Of a stretch of 64,000 nucleotides of DNA, positions 28,124 through 35,682 are shown piece after piece. Source of the DNA: RYN-230 sp963717125 (lineage in GTDB: Bacteria > Actinomycetota > Actinomycetes > Streptosporangiales > Streptosporangiaceae); the NCBI GenBank assembly GCA_963717125.1, contig CAVQVG010000008.1, positions 360,726-424,725 on the forward strand, read 5' to 3'. The notes beneath the pieces are model-generated. The model worked only from the letters and a program-made list of their open reading frames with translations, searched no databases and was not told where the DNA came from. Positions within the stretch are counted from its first letter, which is position 1; every line of letters begins with the position of its first letter. The position numbers and the translations under genes were made by a program.

Positions 28124-30541
28124 GTGAAAGCCGTCCTGCGACCTGAGCCTGCGGTCAAGGGGGCCAGCTGGCCGAGCCGTCTGCTGGACAGCCTAGGCGG
28201 GCTAGGCGGGTGGCTGGCGGGGCCCGACCCGGGCCTCAACCGGCTGCGCACGGTCTTGGGCGCGACGCTGACCATCGCGGGCGCGATCGGCGCAGAGTGG
28301 CTCTTCGTCCACCTGACCGGGGCGTTGCAGCAGCCGGCGCCGCCAGCGGCCGCCGGTGCGGCCGGCGCCGCTCGGGTAGCGGCGGCCAATCACGGAGTGC
28401 TGATCTTCGCCATGGTCCTGGGCGGCGTCATCGGGCTGACGGCGGCGATATCGGTGCAGGATACGCGGCCCCGGGATCAGGTTGTCAGCATGCTGGTCTT
28501 GCCGCTCCCGATGATCGCGGCGCTGGCCTTGTCGCTCGCTGTCGCGCGTCATCGCGTCCTGGCCCTGTGTCTGCTGCCGCTTATCCTGGCCGCGGGCACC
28601 TACCTGCGGCGGTTCGGCCCGGCCGGCGTCCGTATGGGGCCGCTGCTGTTTAGCGGCTATCTGTTCGGGTTCTTGCTGGGGTCTGTGATCACCCTCGGCG
28701 ATACCGGGTGGCTGGCGGCGGAGATCTGGGTGGGCATCCTGGTCGCGATCGTCGTCAAGGTCGGCGCGTTCCGCGACACCAGCACACGGGCGCTGCGGCG
28801 GACCCAGCGGTCCTACCAAGCCCGGACGCGCCGGCTGGCCGGCCTGGCGCTGGCGACGTTCGACGAGCCTGGCCCGTGGTCCAGCCGCCGCCTCCACCGC
28901 CAGAAGACCCGGGTGGGCGAGGCCGCCCAGCTCATCGACGGGCAGCTCGCCGATCCCGGCGCGGCGCCGGCTGATTCAGCCGCGGCCTTGCTCCATCAGC
29001 GGCTGTTCGACGCCGAGCTCGCCCTGGCCAACCTGGTCCGGTTCGCCGAGGCGCTGGGCCGTTCACCGCTGCACGCGGGCCAGCGGGAACAGGTCCGCGA
29101 GATCCTCGCCAGCCTGCGGGACGGCCGACGTGACGGCGCCCGGACATCCGCCCTGGCCTTCGCGGAGACGCTCACCGCACCAGCCGACCCGGACAGCGAC
29201 AACACGGAGATCATCGCCCACCGGTTCGCCGGGTCGGTCACCGACTTCACCGATGCCCTGTCGCAGTGGCTCGAACTGGGAACCCAGGACCAGCCAGCCG
29301 GCGCCGGTGCACTGTTCATCCCGGCGGTGCCCCTACGCCAAGGCGGCTCGCTGTCCGTCACGGCCGCGGCCACCGCTCAGGCCTCTTCGACGGCCAAGGC
29401 CGGCCGCCACCTGCCCCAGGCCGCCGTGGCTCCCTACGTCCGCACCTCGATCCAGGTGGGCGTCGCCATCGGGGCCGCCATCGCTCTAGGCGACCTGCTG
29501 TCCGGGCAGCGCTTCTACTGGGCGGTGATCGGCGCTTTCGTCGTCTTCCAGGGGACCAGCAACGCCGAGGAGCAGATCGGCAAGGCGCTGTCCCGGATCG
29601 CCGGGACACTCGTGGGTATCGTGGTCGGCTCCCGTCTAGTCGACCTCATCGGGCCGCACGCGGCGGCCTGGATGATCGTGATCATCCTGGCCTCGGTGCT
29701 GCTGGGCCTGTACCTCCAGCACGCCGATTACGCGTTCCTGGTCATCGGCATAACGGTGATGGTGTCGCAACTGTATTCGGAACTCGGGGACTTCAGCAGC
29801 ACGCTGCTGGTACAGCGGCTCGAAGAGACCGCCATCGGCGCGGCGGTAGCCGCCGCGGTGGTGGTCGCCGTGCTGCCCCTGCACGCCTCCCGGGTCGCCC
29901 GGGTCGCGTTGCGGGGCTATCTCGCCGCCACGGCGAGCCTGCTCCGGCACGCGTACGCAGCACTCGGCGGGGCGGAGGACGCTGCCGTGCTGCAAGGCGA
30001 TACCCGGGCATTGAACACTGCCTACGGAGCCCTGGCGTCCAGCATCCAGTCGATGCGGCGGGTCCAGCCGGGCGGGCAGAGTCAGCGGGCCTGCGCGACC
30101 ATGGCCGCCGCCACCGCCGGCCGCCGTTACGCTCTTGACCTGGTGCGCGACATCCAGCCGGCTGCCGCGCCGGACGCGGACACCGCGGCCGTGCTGGACC
30201 GAGGCTGTCAGACCCTGCAGGCTTCGCTGACCGCCCTCCAGTCCGCCGTCGCCGGCCTGGACGGGGGCAGCTATACCCGCTCAGCCTCCCTGTTCGACTT
30301 GATCGAGCAGCGGCTGGCCGTCCCGGGGAGTGGCAGCGGTGATGCTCACCTCGCACTGCGTGACCTCAGGCTGATCGACGGGTCGCTGGCCGAGCTGGCG
30401 GGCGCCCTGGGCCTGCACGTCACCAGCTACGACATCGGCCCGGCCGACGATCAAATTCGTTCCGCAGGCGCGCCGGACCCGGCTGGCAAGCCAGCTTCGA
30501 GCCAGTCAGGCGCTGCCGATGGCGGCGAGCCCGATCGCTAG
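28124..30541 (+). CDS. FUSC-family membrane transporter
   Basis: The protein is 805 aa from the GTG at 28124; a TTG at 28100 is possible. It has two membrane bundles: TM segments from residue 40 (TVLGATLTIAGAIGAEWLFV, GVLIFAMVLGGVIGLTAAI, MLVLPLPMIAALALSLAVA, LLFSGYLFGFLLGSVITLG) and again from 430 (SIQVGVAIGAAIALGDLLSG, FYWAVIGAFVVFQGTSNAEE, WMIVIILASVLLGLYLQ, IGAAVAAAVVVAVLPL). The cytoplasmic helical domains between and after match FUSC/aromatic-acid-exporter-like proteins. These are thought to export aromatic acids or related small anions; the substrate here is unknown. Its promoter carries one of the best regulon dyads. The 3' end overlaps the DUF4126 gene by 36 nt on the other strand. 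Confidence 0.85.
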   Translation: MKAVLRPEPAVKGASWPSRLLDSLGGLGGWLAGPDPGLNRLRTVLGATLTIAGAIGAEWLFVHLTGALQQPAPPAAAGAAGAARVAAANHGVLIFAMVLGGVIGLTAAISVQDTRPRDQVVSMLVLPLPMIAALALSLAVARHRVLALCLLPLILAAGTYLRRFGPAGVRMGPLLFSGYLFGFLLGSVITLGDTGWLAAEIWVGILVAIVVKVGAFRDTSTRALRRTQRSYQARTRRLAGLALATFDEPGPWSSRRLHRQKTRVGEAAQLIDGQLADPGAAPADSAAALLHQRLFDAELALANLVRFAEALGRSPLHAGQREQVREILASLRDGRRDGARTSALAFAETLTAPADPDSDNTEIIAHRFAGSVTDFTDALSQWLELGTQDQPAGAGALFIPAVPLRQGGSLSVTAAATAQASSTAKAGRHLPQAAVAPYVRTSIQVGVAIGAAIALGDLLSGQRFYWAVIGAFVVFQGTSNAEEQIGKALSRIAGTLVGIVVGSRLVDLIGPHAAAWMIVIILASVLLGLYLQHADYAFLVIGITVMVSQLYSELGDFSSTLLVQRLEETAIGAAVAAAVVVAVLPLHASRVARVALRGYLAATASLLRHAYAALGGAEDAAVLQGDTRALNTAYGALASSIQSMRRVQPGGQSQRACATMAAATAGRRYALDLVRDIQPAAAPDADTAAVLDRGCQTLQASLTALQSAVAGLDGGSYTRSASLFDLIEQRLAVPGSGSGDAHLALRDLRLIDGSLAELAGALGLHVTSYDIGPADDQIRSAGAPDPAGKPASSQSGAADGGEPDR

Positions 30542-31006
30542 GGCATCTTCGGCCACCGCCACCACGGGGTCCGGAAGGCGGCGGGCGAGCGCGGCCCGGG
30601 CGTCGTGGCAGATCTTCGCTGCTGCCAGGGCGGCCACCGATGCGGTCAGCATGGACGGGATCGGGCCCCGGTGCTCAGAACGCGCGAGAACCGCAGCCGC
30701 CAGGCTGGCGGATATCAGCCGGCCGGTAAGTCCCGGCGGGTCGAGGCGTGATGGCGTCCCGGGGAGCTTGTCGACGACCAGCTCCGCGCAATCGGCGGCC
30801 GCGGCCATCCGGCGGGCCGCCGGGTGCCTGAAGACGACCGGCAGGCCGTCGCTGCGCCGGAAGATGAGAGCCGCGAGGGCGACGGTGGAGCGCATTCCCG
30901 TCGCCGCACCCAAGACAGCCGCGTGGGCAAGCACGCTGGAACCGACGGCGTTCAGTGCCGTCGTCCCGGCCGCGCCGGCCACAGCGCCCCTGGTGAATTT
31001 CTTCAT
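30506..31006 (-). CDS. DUF4126-like small membrane protein
   Basis: The protein is 166 aa from an ATG at 31006 with GGAGGAGGAG upstream, a very strong RBS. It has Gly/Ala-rich hydrophobic segments (LAHAAVLGAATGMRSTVALA, LISASLAAAVLARSEH, LTASVAALAAAKICHDARAA, VAVAEDALAIGLAAIG), with the GMRST and VVDKLPGTPSRLDPPGLTGR motifs that mark DUF4126-type proteins. The role is unknown; such proteins sit in the membrane. A regulon dyad (31082-31096) lies 76 nt upstream, and the gene converges on and overlaps the FUSC transporter, so both belong to the same set. Confidence 0.75.
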   Translation of the reverse strand: MKKFTRGAVAGAAGTTALNAVGSSVLAHAAVLGAATGMRSTVALAALIFRRSDGLPVVFRHPAARRMAAAADCAELVVDKLPGTPSRLDPPGLTGRLISASLAAAVLARSEHRGPIPSMLTASVAALAAAKICHDARAALARRLPDPVVAVAEDALAIGLAAIGSA

Positions 31007-31081
31007 TTCTCCTCCTCCGCCGGCTTCTGCCGGGATCGGGAGCCGCGGCTCTAGCCGATCACAGGGGAGACGATCGGTCCC

Positions 31082-31096
31082 CAGTAGCCCGTACCG
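31082..31096 (-). promoter_or_regulatory. Regulon dyad, site C (DUF4126 gene promoter)
   Basis: On the minus strand CGGTACGGGCTACTGGGGAC. The downstream block is less conserved: TAGAGC occurs at the 28-nt position. Confidence 0.6.
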
Positions 31097-31179
31097 GACT
31101 GTCGGCCAGGCCTACTGACCGGCCCGGGATAAACGCGGACAGCGCAGAGGTTTATAGCGGAGGCGTGTACGTACTAGTC

Positions 31180-31611
31180 TCAGTCCGAGTTGAACCAGAC
31201 GAGGATGCCCGGACCGTCGGGAGTGAGTACCGGAACCCATGCCTCATCAGCATCACTGAGCTGGTGTTCATCAAGCTGGAGCGGGTGCGGCGTCGCGTCG
31301 AGCGCGTCGCCGGCCCAGTAGCAGATGCCCTCGACTGCCCTGCGCAGGCTGCGTATCTCTGTGTCCTGCCACCGGTAGTTCCAGGTGCCAGCGCCGCGGA
31401 AATGCCCTTCGAACAGCTCGCGGAGCTGGCCGAGGCTCTCCGGGCCGAACACCGGAACCAGGAAGCCTTCCACCTGGCCCTGGCGGCACGCGGTGCCGCC
31501 GTATTGCTGCTGGTAGATAACGCCGGTCTCGGCGCGCGCAACGACATACAGCCAGCCGGTCCCGCCGGCCATCCCATCGGGGTCAAGGAACACATATCGC
31601 CGCGCTGCCAC
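31180..31611 (-). CDS. DUF6210-like hypothetical protein
   Basis: About 143 aa from a GTG at 31611, where the compact domain begins (AARRYVFLDPDGMAGGTGWL); the frame is open to 31743 but the added residues look non-coding. Distinct segments are YVVARAETGVIYQQQYGG, CRQGQVEGFLVPVFGPES, FRGAGTWNYRWQD and VPVLTPDGPGILVWFNSD. This resembles the actinobacterial DUF6210 family as I recall it. It is soluble, with no known activity. No copy of the regulon dyad was found immediately upstream. Confidence 0.62.
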   Translation of the reverse strand: MAARRYVFLDPDGMAGGTGWLYVVARAETGVIYQQQYGGTACRQGQVEGFLVPVFGPESLGQLRELFEGHFRGAGTWNYRWQDTEIRSLRRAVEGICYWAGDALDATPHPLQLDEHQLSDADEAWVPVLTPDGPGILVWFNSD

Positions 31612-31862
31612 GACGGCAGTCTCGCCCTGCACCGCCCTGCGCCTCAACAGCTTTCCCGGACACCGCTGACGAGCCTGTTCGGGTCGGGAGCAAGGCCAAC
31701 GGACCTGCGCACAAACTTGGCCCCGGCCAGATACCAATACCACAGAACGTCAGAAACTACCCGGTCACCGACCCCGTGAATGGACACACGGCAAGCCAAT
31801 CTGAGCCAGCACGGCGTCCGGCCACCGCCTTGTTCCGTCCCTTGTCATCGCATTAATCCCTC

Positions 31863-32135
31863 TTAACATGATTGCGATGATGGCTCGCTGCAGAGGTCAC
31901 CTGGCCACGGGCGAATCACGTGACCAGCCGCAACGATCGAGTCCCGATACTGCCTATGGTGGTGTCGGCACAAAAAGACCGAGCCCGCGTCAGTAACCAC
32001 TTCCACCTGTGCCTCAGCCACCTGGCATCCGTCACACGGAACCCGCGGGCGCATGCTCACGCAGACGTCGTCTGCCGCCCGCGCCGTCCCGAGGCTGTGC
32101 TCAGGCCGGGTGAGGTCGCGACGAAAAATTCCCAT
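31863..32135 (-). CDS. Small protein with Cys/His zinc-ribbon-like cluster
   Basis: The protein is 90 aa from the ATG at 32135, chosen because GAAGGGA lies just before it; TTG at 32150 is the alternative. The core VPCDGCQVAEAQVEV and VFLCRHHHRQYRDSI has CxxC and CxHH, the arrangement of actinobacterial DUF7455-like small zinc-binding proteins. Function is unknown. A regulon dyad (32208-32222) lies upstream with the full TGTAAT block at 28 nt. It is divergent from the ECF sigma gene, which has its own dyad. Confidence 0.68.
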   Translation of the reverse strand: MGIFRRDLTRPEHSLGTARAADDVCVSMRPRVPCDGCQVAEAQVEVVTDAGSVFLCRHHHRQYRDSIVAAGHVIRPWPGDLCSEPSSQSC

Positions 32136-32207
32136 GGCCGGTCCCTTCAAGGCTGATGTCAGATCCGTTCCTCATTACAGCTGGCCACAACGGCAGCGAC
32201 TACACCT

Positions 32208-32222
32208 CAGTAATCGCTACCT
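32208..32222 (-). promoter_or_regulatory. Regulon dyad, site D
   Basis: On the minus strand AGGTAGCGATTACTGAGGTG, then GTGGCCAGC and TGTAAT after 28 nt. It serves the small zinc-ribbon-like gene. Confidence 0.65.
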
Positions 32223-32300
32223 AATTCCAGATCCTTGACTACTGGCGGGCCAGGCCGGCGGGGCGCGGCGGCCGCTGCCCAGTAGCCCAGCCCCGGAAAT

Positions 32301-32315
32301 CGGTAGTGGTTACTG
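32301..32315 (+). promoter_or_regulatory. Regulon dyad, site E (ECF sigma promoter)
   Basis: CGGTAGTGGTTACTGAGGAC with the GAAAT prefix, then GTGGCTGAC and TGTTCG after 29 nt. Sites D and E face away from each other in the same 237-bp divergent region. Confidence 0.7.
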
Positions 32316-32372
32316 AGGACTGACCGCTGTGTGCCGTGGCTGACTGTTCGTGCACGAAGGAGAACGATCACC

Positions 32373-32942
32373 ATGGCTCGATCATCCGAGGTCGGCGTCC
32401 CGGCCGTCGCCGCGGCCAGCCGCACCGCCTCGCCAAGCGACGCGGACGCGGCGTTTCATGACCTGTACGCCGAGCACGGACCGGCGTTGCTGCGACTGAC
32501 CACCGTTCTCACCGGCGGTGACCGCGGCCGCGCCGAGGATCTCGTTCAGGAAACCATGCTGCGGGCCTGGACCCACCGCGACAACTCCGACTTCCAGCAC
32601 CACTCACCCCGGGGCTGGCTGATGACGATCGCCCGGCGGCCGGCCATCGACGCGTACCGGGCCCGGCGTGCCCGGCCTCTGGAGATCGAGTTCGACGAAA
32701 AAGCTGAGTTCGCCGGCGGCCAGCGGGCCGACGCCAGCGTCGATGAAGTCGGCGTCCGCACCGCTGTCGCCGCTCTGCCACATTTCCAGCGTCAGGTACT
32801 GGCTGAAATCTATTACCGCGACCAGTCGGTGGCCGAAACGGCGCGGCTACTCCATATCCGGCCGGGCACGGTCAGATCACGCACCTTCTACGCGGTACGC
32901 GCGCTGCGCCGCGCTCTGGTGGCCAACGATGCGGCGGCCTAG
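32373..32942 (+). CDS. ECF-type RNA polymerase sigma factor
   Basis: The protein is 189 aa from the ATG at 32373, with AAGGAG at 32357-32362. Region 2 is FHDLYAEHGPALLRLTTVLT, GGDRGRAEDLVQETMLRAWT and HHSPRGWLMTIARRPAIDAY; region 4 is VAALPHFQRQVLAEIYYRDQ followed by SVAETARLLHIRPGTVRSR. This fits SigK/SigL-like ECF factors. No anti-sigma gene accompanies it: the next gene is a convergent LuxR regulator whose stop is 1 nt away. It may be controlled at the promoter, which carries a regulon dyad, and not by an anti-sigma factor. It could in turn drive other promoters in this block. Confidence 0.92.
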   Translation: MARSSEVGVPAVAAASRTASPSDADAAFHDLYAEHGPALLRLTTVLTGGDRGRAEDLVQETMLRAWTHRDNSDFQHHSPRGWLMTIARRPAIDAYRARRARPLEIEFDEKAEFAGGQRADASVDEVGVRTAVAALPHFQRQVLAEIYYRDQSVAETARLLHIRPGTVRSRTFYAVRALRRALVANDAAA

Positions 32943-32943
32943 G

Positions 32944-35577
32944 TCAGGCGGTGGGCGGCTGGTCCTGCAGCGCGCCGGCCAGCTCACGGCGGCCAGAGAT
33001 GCCGAGCTTTTCGTAGGCCCGCTGCAGGTGGCTTTCCACGGTCCGCACCGACAGCTGCATCTCGGCGGCGATCTGCTTGTTGGACCGGCCCGCCGCGGCC
33101 TGCATCGCCGTGTCGAGCTCGCCCTGAGTCAGCCGCACCCGGGCGGTGATATGCCTGACCGGGGGCGTGGCGGCCCCTTCGCAGCGGGCCAGCAGCCGCG
33201 CCGCTCGCTGCTCGGCGGCAGCGGCCCGGCGAGCCTCTCCGGCGTGGCGCAGCAGGACGGCGGCCTCGGCGCAGGCTTCCGCGGCGTAGAGGATCGTGCC
33301 TAGATCCTCGAAGTCGCCGGCGACCTTGGCGAGGACCTCGCTATCCCGGGCGGCGAGGGCGCTGGCGTAGGCGGCGCGGGCGGCCACCAGGTCGCCGTCG
33401 ACCTGAATGGCCAGAGCGCCGAGCCGGGCCGACACCTGGCGGGCATGGCCGAGGCGGGCCAGGCCGTGCAGCGCGCTGACGGCGCCGATCAGGTCACCGA
33501 TCTCCTCGCCAAAATCGGCCGCCGCCTCGAGCTGCTGGCGGGCGGCGGGGAGGTCACCGGCGGCGGCCGCCGTCCAGGCCCGAGCCTGCAGCACCTCGGT
33601 CTCGTTGATCAGCACAGGTGGAACGCCGAGGGCGTCGAGAGCGGCGAGCGTCCCGGCCGCCCGGCCGGCCTGCCCGGCCAGCGCCAGCGCCTGCACGGCG
33701 TCGGCATAGGGCAACTGGGCGGCGAACGCGCGCCCGAGCTGCTGGAAGAGAGTGTAGGACTCGCCGGCCCGGCGGAAGGCACTCATCAGCCGGCCTTGCT
33801 CGAGGTGGAGAGAAGCGAGCCGTTCGGCCACGAAGGCGCTGGCTTCGGCGGCCGGCTGATCGATGACCACGCCCTGGGCGCGGGTCAAGAGCTCTTCGGC
33901 CTCGCGCAGACGGCCTGCCCAGATCAGCGCGCTGACGCGGACGTTGAACAGGGACCACAGCACCCACGTTTCGCCGGGTGCCGGTATCACTCCGCTGGTG
34001 GGGTGCGCGCTGAGCAGCCGGGTGACCTCGTCGAGACGCCCAAGCCGGGACAGGTTGTACATCAGGATCATGTGTGCGGCGGTGAGCGGCTCTGACCCGG
34101 GGTGCCTGAGCGAGGTCGATGCGGTCTCCACCACGGCTCGCGGCCCGCGGCTGAAGCTCATGACAAACGAGCGCCTGTCCAGCAGCTGGTCGCGCCAGAA
34201 GGGGTCGGCGATGGTACCGGCCACATCGTCGAGCAGCCGCAGGTCAGGTACCCGGCCCTGAAGGAGGAAGGCGTTGTCGAAGCGGAGCAGGGCGACGCGG
34301 GCCCGCTCGGCGTCGCTGGCCGCGTCCGCGGCCAGCGCGCCCAGCTCGCGCTCGGCCTGGGCCGGCCTGCCCTGAAACTGCGCGGCCTCGGCGGCCACGA
34401 AGCGCGCGCCGAAGCCGGCGCCCTCGGCGAGGGCGGCGCGGGCCAGCTGCTCGGCCAGATAATGGTCGTGGCGGCCCCGGGCGGCGATCGCTCCGGCCTG
34501 GAGGAGGCTGGCACTGCCGCCGCCGCCCGCGAGACGCAGCGACGCCAGCCGCAGGGTGTCCTCCCGGCGCCGCGCGCCGGTCGTCTCGATCACCTCGGCA
34601 AGCGACCGGGTCAGGGCCCGTTCCCGCAGCGCGCTCAACCCCGCCCGCACCACGTCACCGATGACGGGATGGGCCAGCCGCAGCTGGATCCGCCGGCCTT
34701 CCGCCAGGCTGGTGATCAGGCCCTTACGCTCGAGGGTCTCGACGGAGCCGGCCTCGGCCAGCCGGGCGAACTCGGCCTGGCCGAGCGGCTCGCCCACGGC
34801 GACCAGCTCCAGCACGGCCCGCTCGGCATCGGTCAGGTTCCCGAGCCGCAGCGCGACCAACTCGACCAGGCGGGCCGTGGGCCGCAGCTCACTCCGCAGC
34901 CGCCAGATGCCGCCCTCGGCGGCCAGCGCGCCGCTGTCCAGCGCCCCGGTGACCAGCTCACGCAGGACCATCGGATTGCCCCGGCAGTGATCGGCCAGCT
35001 GACGCAGTGACGCCGTGTCCACCGGGCCGCCCAGCACCGTTACCAGCAGTTCCTCGATGGCCGCGTCCGGGAGGGCGGCTACCTCGATCCGCTCGGCCAG
35101 GGCGTCCTTCCACAAGGCCACCACCGGGTCGGGCACCGTCTGACCCGACTGCACGGTGAGCAGCACGGTCGCCTTCCCGGTCAGGGCCAGCTGGTGCACC
35201 AGCGTCGCCGACCCGTCATCCAGCAGATGCGCGTCGTCGACGAACACCACGAGCGGGCGCCCCCCGGCCGTCTCCGCCACCGCCCGGCCGTAGCGCCGCA
35301 GCAACTCAGTCCGGTTCTCCCGGCCGAGGTCATCGCCGTCGGGGTCGGGCGGCAGGACGGGCGCCAGCGCCCCGAACGGCAGCGCTTGCGACGCGCGGGT
35401 AGCGCTCGCCCGCGCGACTGCCGTCCCCCGTTTCCTGGCCAGCTCGAGGTATCTCAACGCCAGGGTCGTCTTGCCCACCCCGGCCTGGCCCATGATGACC
35501 GCTCCCCGCCGACCGGCCACTGCGCCAGCAAGCTGGGTGAGCTCTTTGTCCCGGCCGACAAGCGGCCACCCGTCCAC
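32944..35577 (-). CDS. Large ATP-binding LuxR-family (LAL-type) regulator
   Basis: The protein is 877 aa from a GTG at 35577. The N-terminal AAA/STAND ATPase has Walker A GQAGVGKTTLALRYLELA at about residue 34 and Walker B LVVFVDDAHLLDDGS near 110. A winged-helix and TPR-like helical region follows (residues about 250-800; REAEELLTRAQGV, AAVLLRHAGEARRAAAAEQ). The C-terminal LuxR HTH is AAAGRSNKQIAAEMQLSVRT, VESHLQRAYEKLGI. Such LAL regulators are ATP-dependent activators of sugar, antibiotic or stress genes. It is tail-to-tail with the ECF sigma and divergent from NAD-malic enzyme. It is a candidate controller of the dyad-bearing genes. Confidence 0.92.
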   Translation of the reverse strand: MDGWPLVGRDKELTQLAGAVAGRRGAVIMGQAGVGKTTLALRYLELARKRGTAVARASATRASQALPFGALAPVLPPDPDGDDLGRENRTELLRRYGRAVAETAGGRPLVVFVDDAHLLDDGSATLVHQLALTGKATVLLTVQSGQTVPDPVVALWKDALAERIEVAALPDAAIEELLVTVLGGPVDTASLRQLADHCRGNPMVLRELVTGALDSGALAAEGGIWRLRSELRPTARLVELVALRLGNLTDAERAVLELVAVGEPLGQAEFARLAEAGSVETLERKGLITSLAEGRRIQLRLAHPVIGDVVRAGLSALRERALTRSLAEVIETTGARRREDTLRLASLRLAGGGGSASLLQAGAIAARGRHDHYLAEQLARAALAEGAGFGARFVAAEAAQFQGRPAQAERELGALAADAASDAERARVALLRFDNAFLLQGRVPDLRLLDDVAGTIADPFWRDQLLDRRSFVMSFSRGPRAVVETASTSLRHPGSEPLTAAHMILMYNLSRLGRLDEVTRLLSAHPTSGVIPAPGETWVLWSLFNVRVSALIWAGRLREAEELLTRAQGVVIDQPAAEASAFVAERLASLHLEQGRLMSAFRRAGESYTLFQQLGRAFAAQLPYADAVQALALAGQAGRAAGTLAALDALGVPPVLINETEVLQARAWTAAAAGDLPAARQQLEAAADFGEEIGDLIGAVSALHGLARLGHARQVSARLGALAIQVDGDLVAARAAYASALAARDSEVLAKVAGDFEDLGTILYAAEACAEAAVLLRHAGEARRAAAAEQRAARLLARCEGAATPPVRHITARVRLTQGELDTAMQAAAGRSNKQIAAEMQLSVRTVESHLQRAYEKLGISGRRELAGALQDQPPTA

Positions 35578-35632
35578 TCATCAAGTCTAGACGGGGCGGA
35601 TTCGCCCCCCGGCCGCGCGCACCCGCCGAAAT

Positions 35633-35647
35633 CAGTAGGGACTACGG
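35633..35647 (+). promoter_or_regulatory. Regulon dyad, site F (malic enzyme promoter)
   Basis: CAGTAGGGACTACGGAGGAC with the GAAAT prefix shared with B and E. TGACGT stands at the 28-nt position. It lies 50 nt before the malic enzyme start, in the gap that separates it from the LuxR gene. Confidence 0.65.
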
Positions 35648-35682
35648 AGGACCAGATCGCCTCCGCTGAACAGACTGACGTC

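Noticed and set aside
27103..35647. Identification of the dyads as DosR/DevR boxes
   Set aside because: Only GGGAC in two sites matches the known DosR half-site and the other half does not fit; calling it DosR would overstate the evidence.
35194..35680. Upstream extension of the malic enzyme by about 160 codons
   Set aside because: It is antisense to the LuxR gene's ATPase domain and has no family homology; the GTG at 35683 is at the start of the conserved region.
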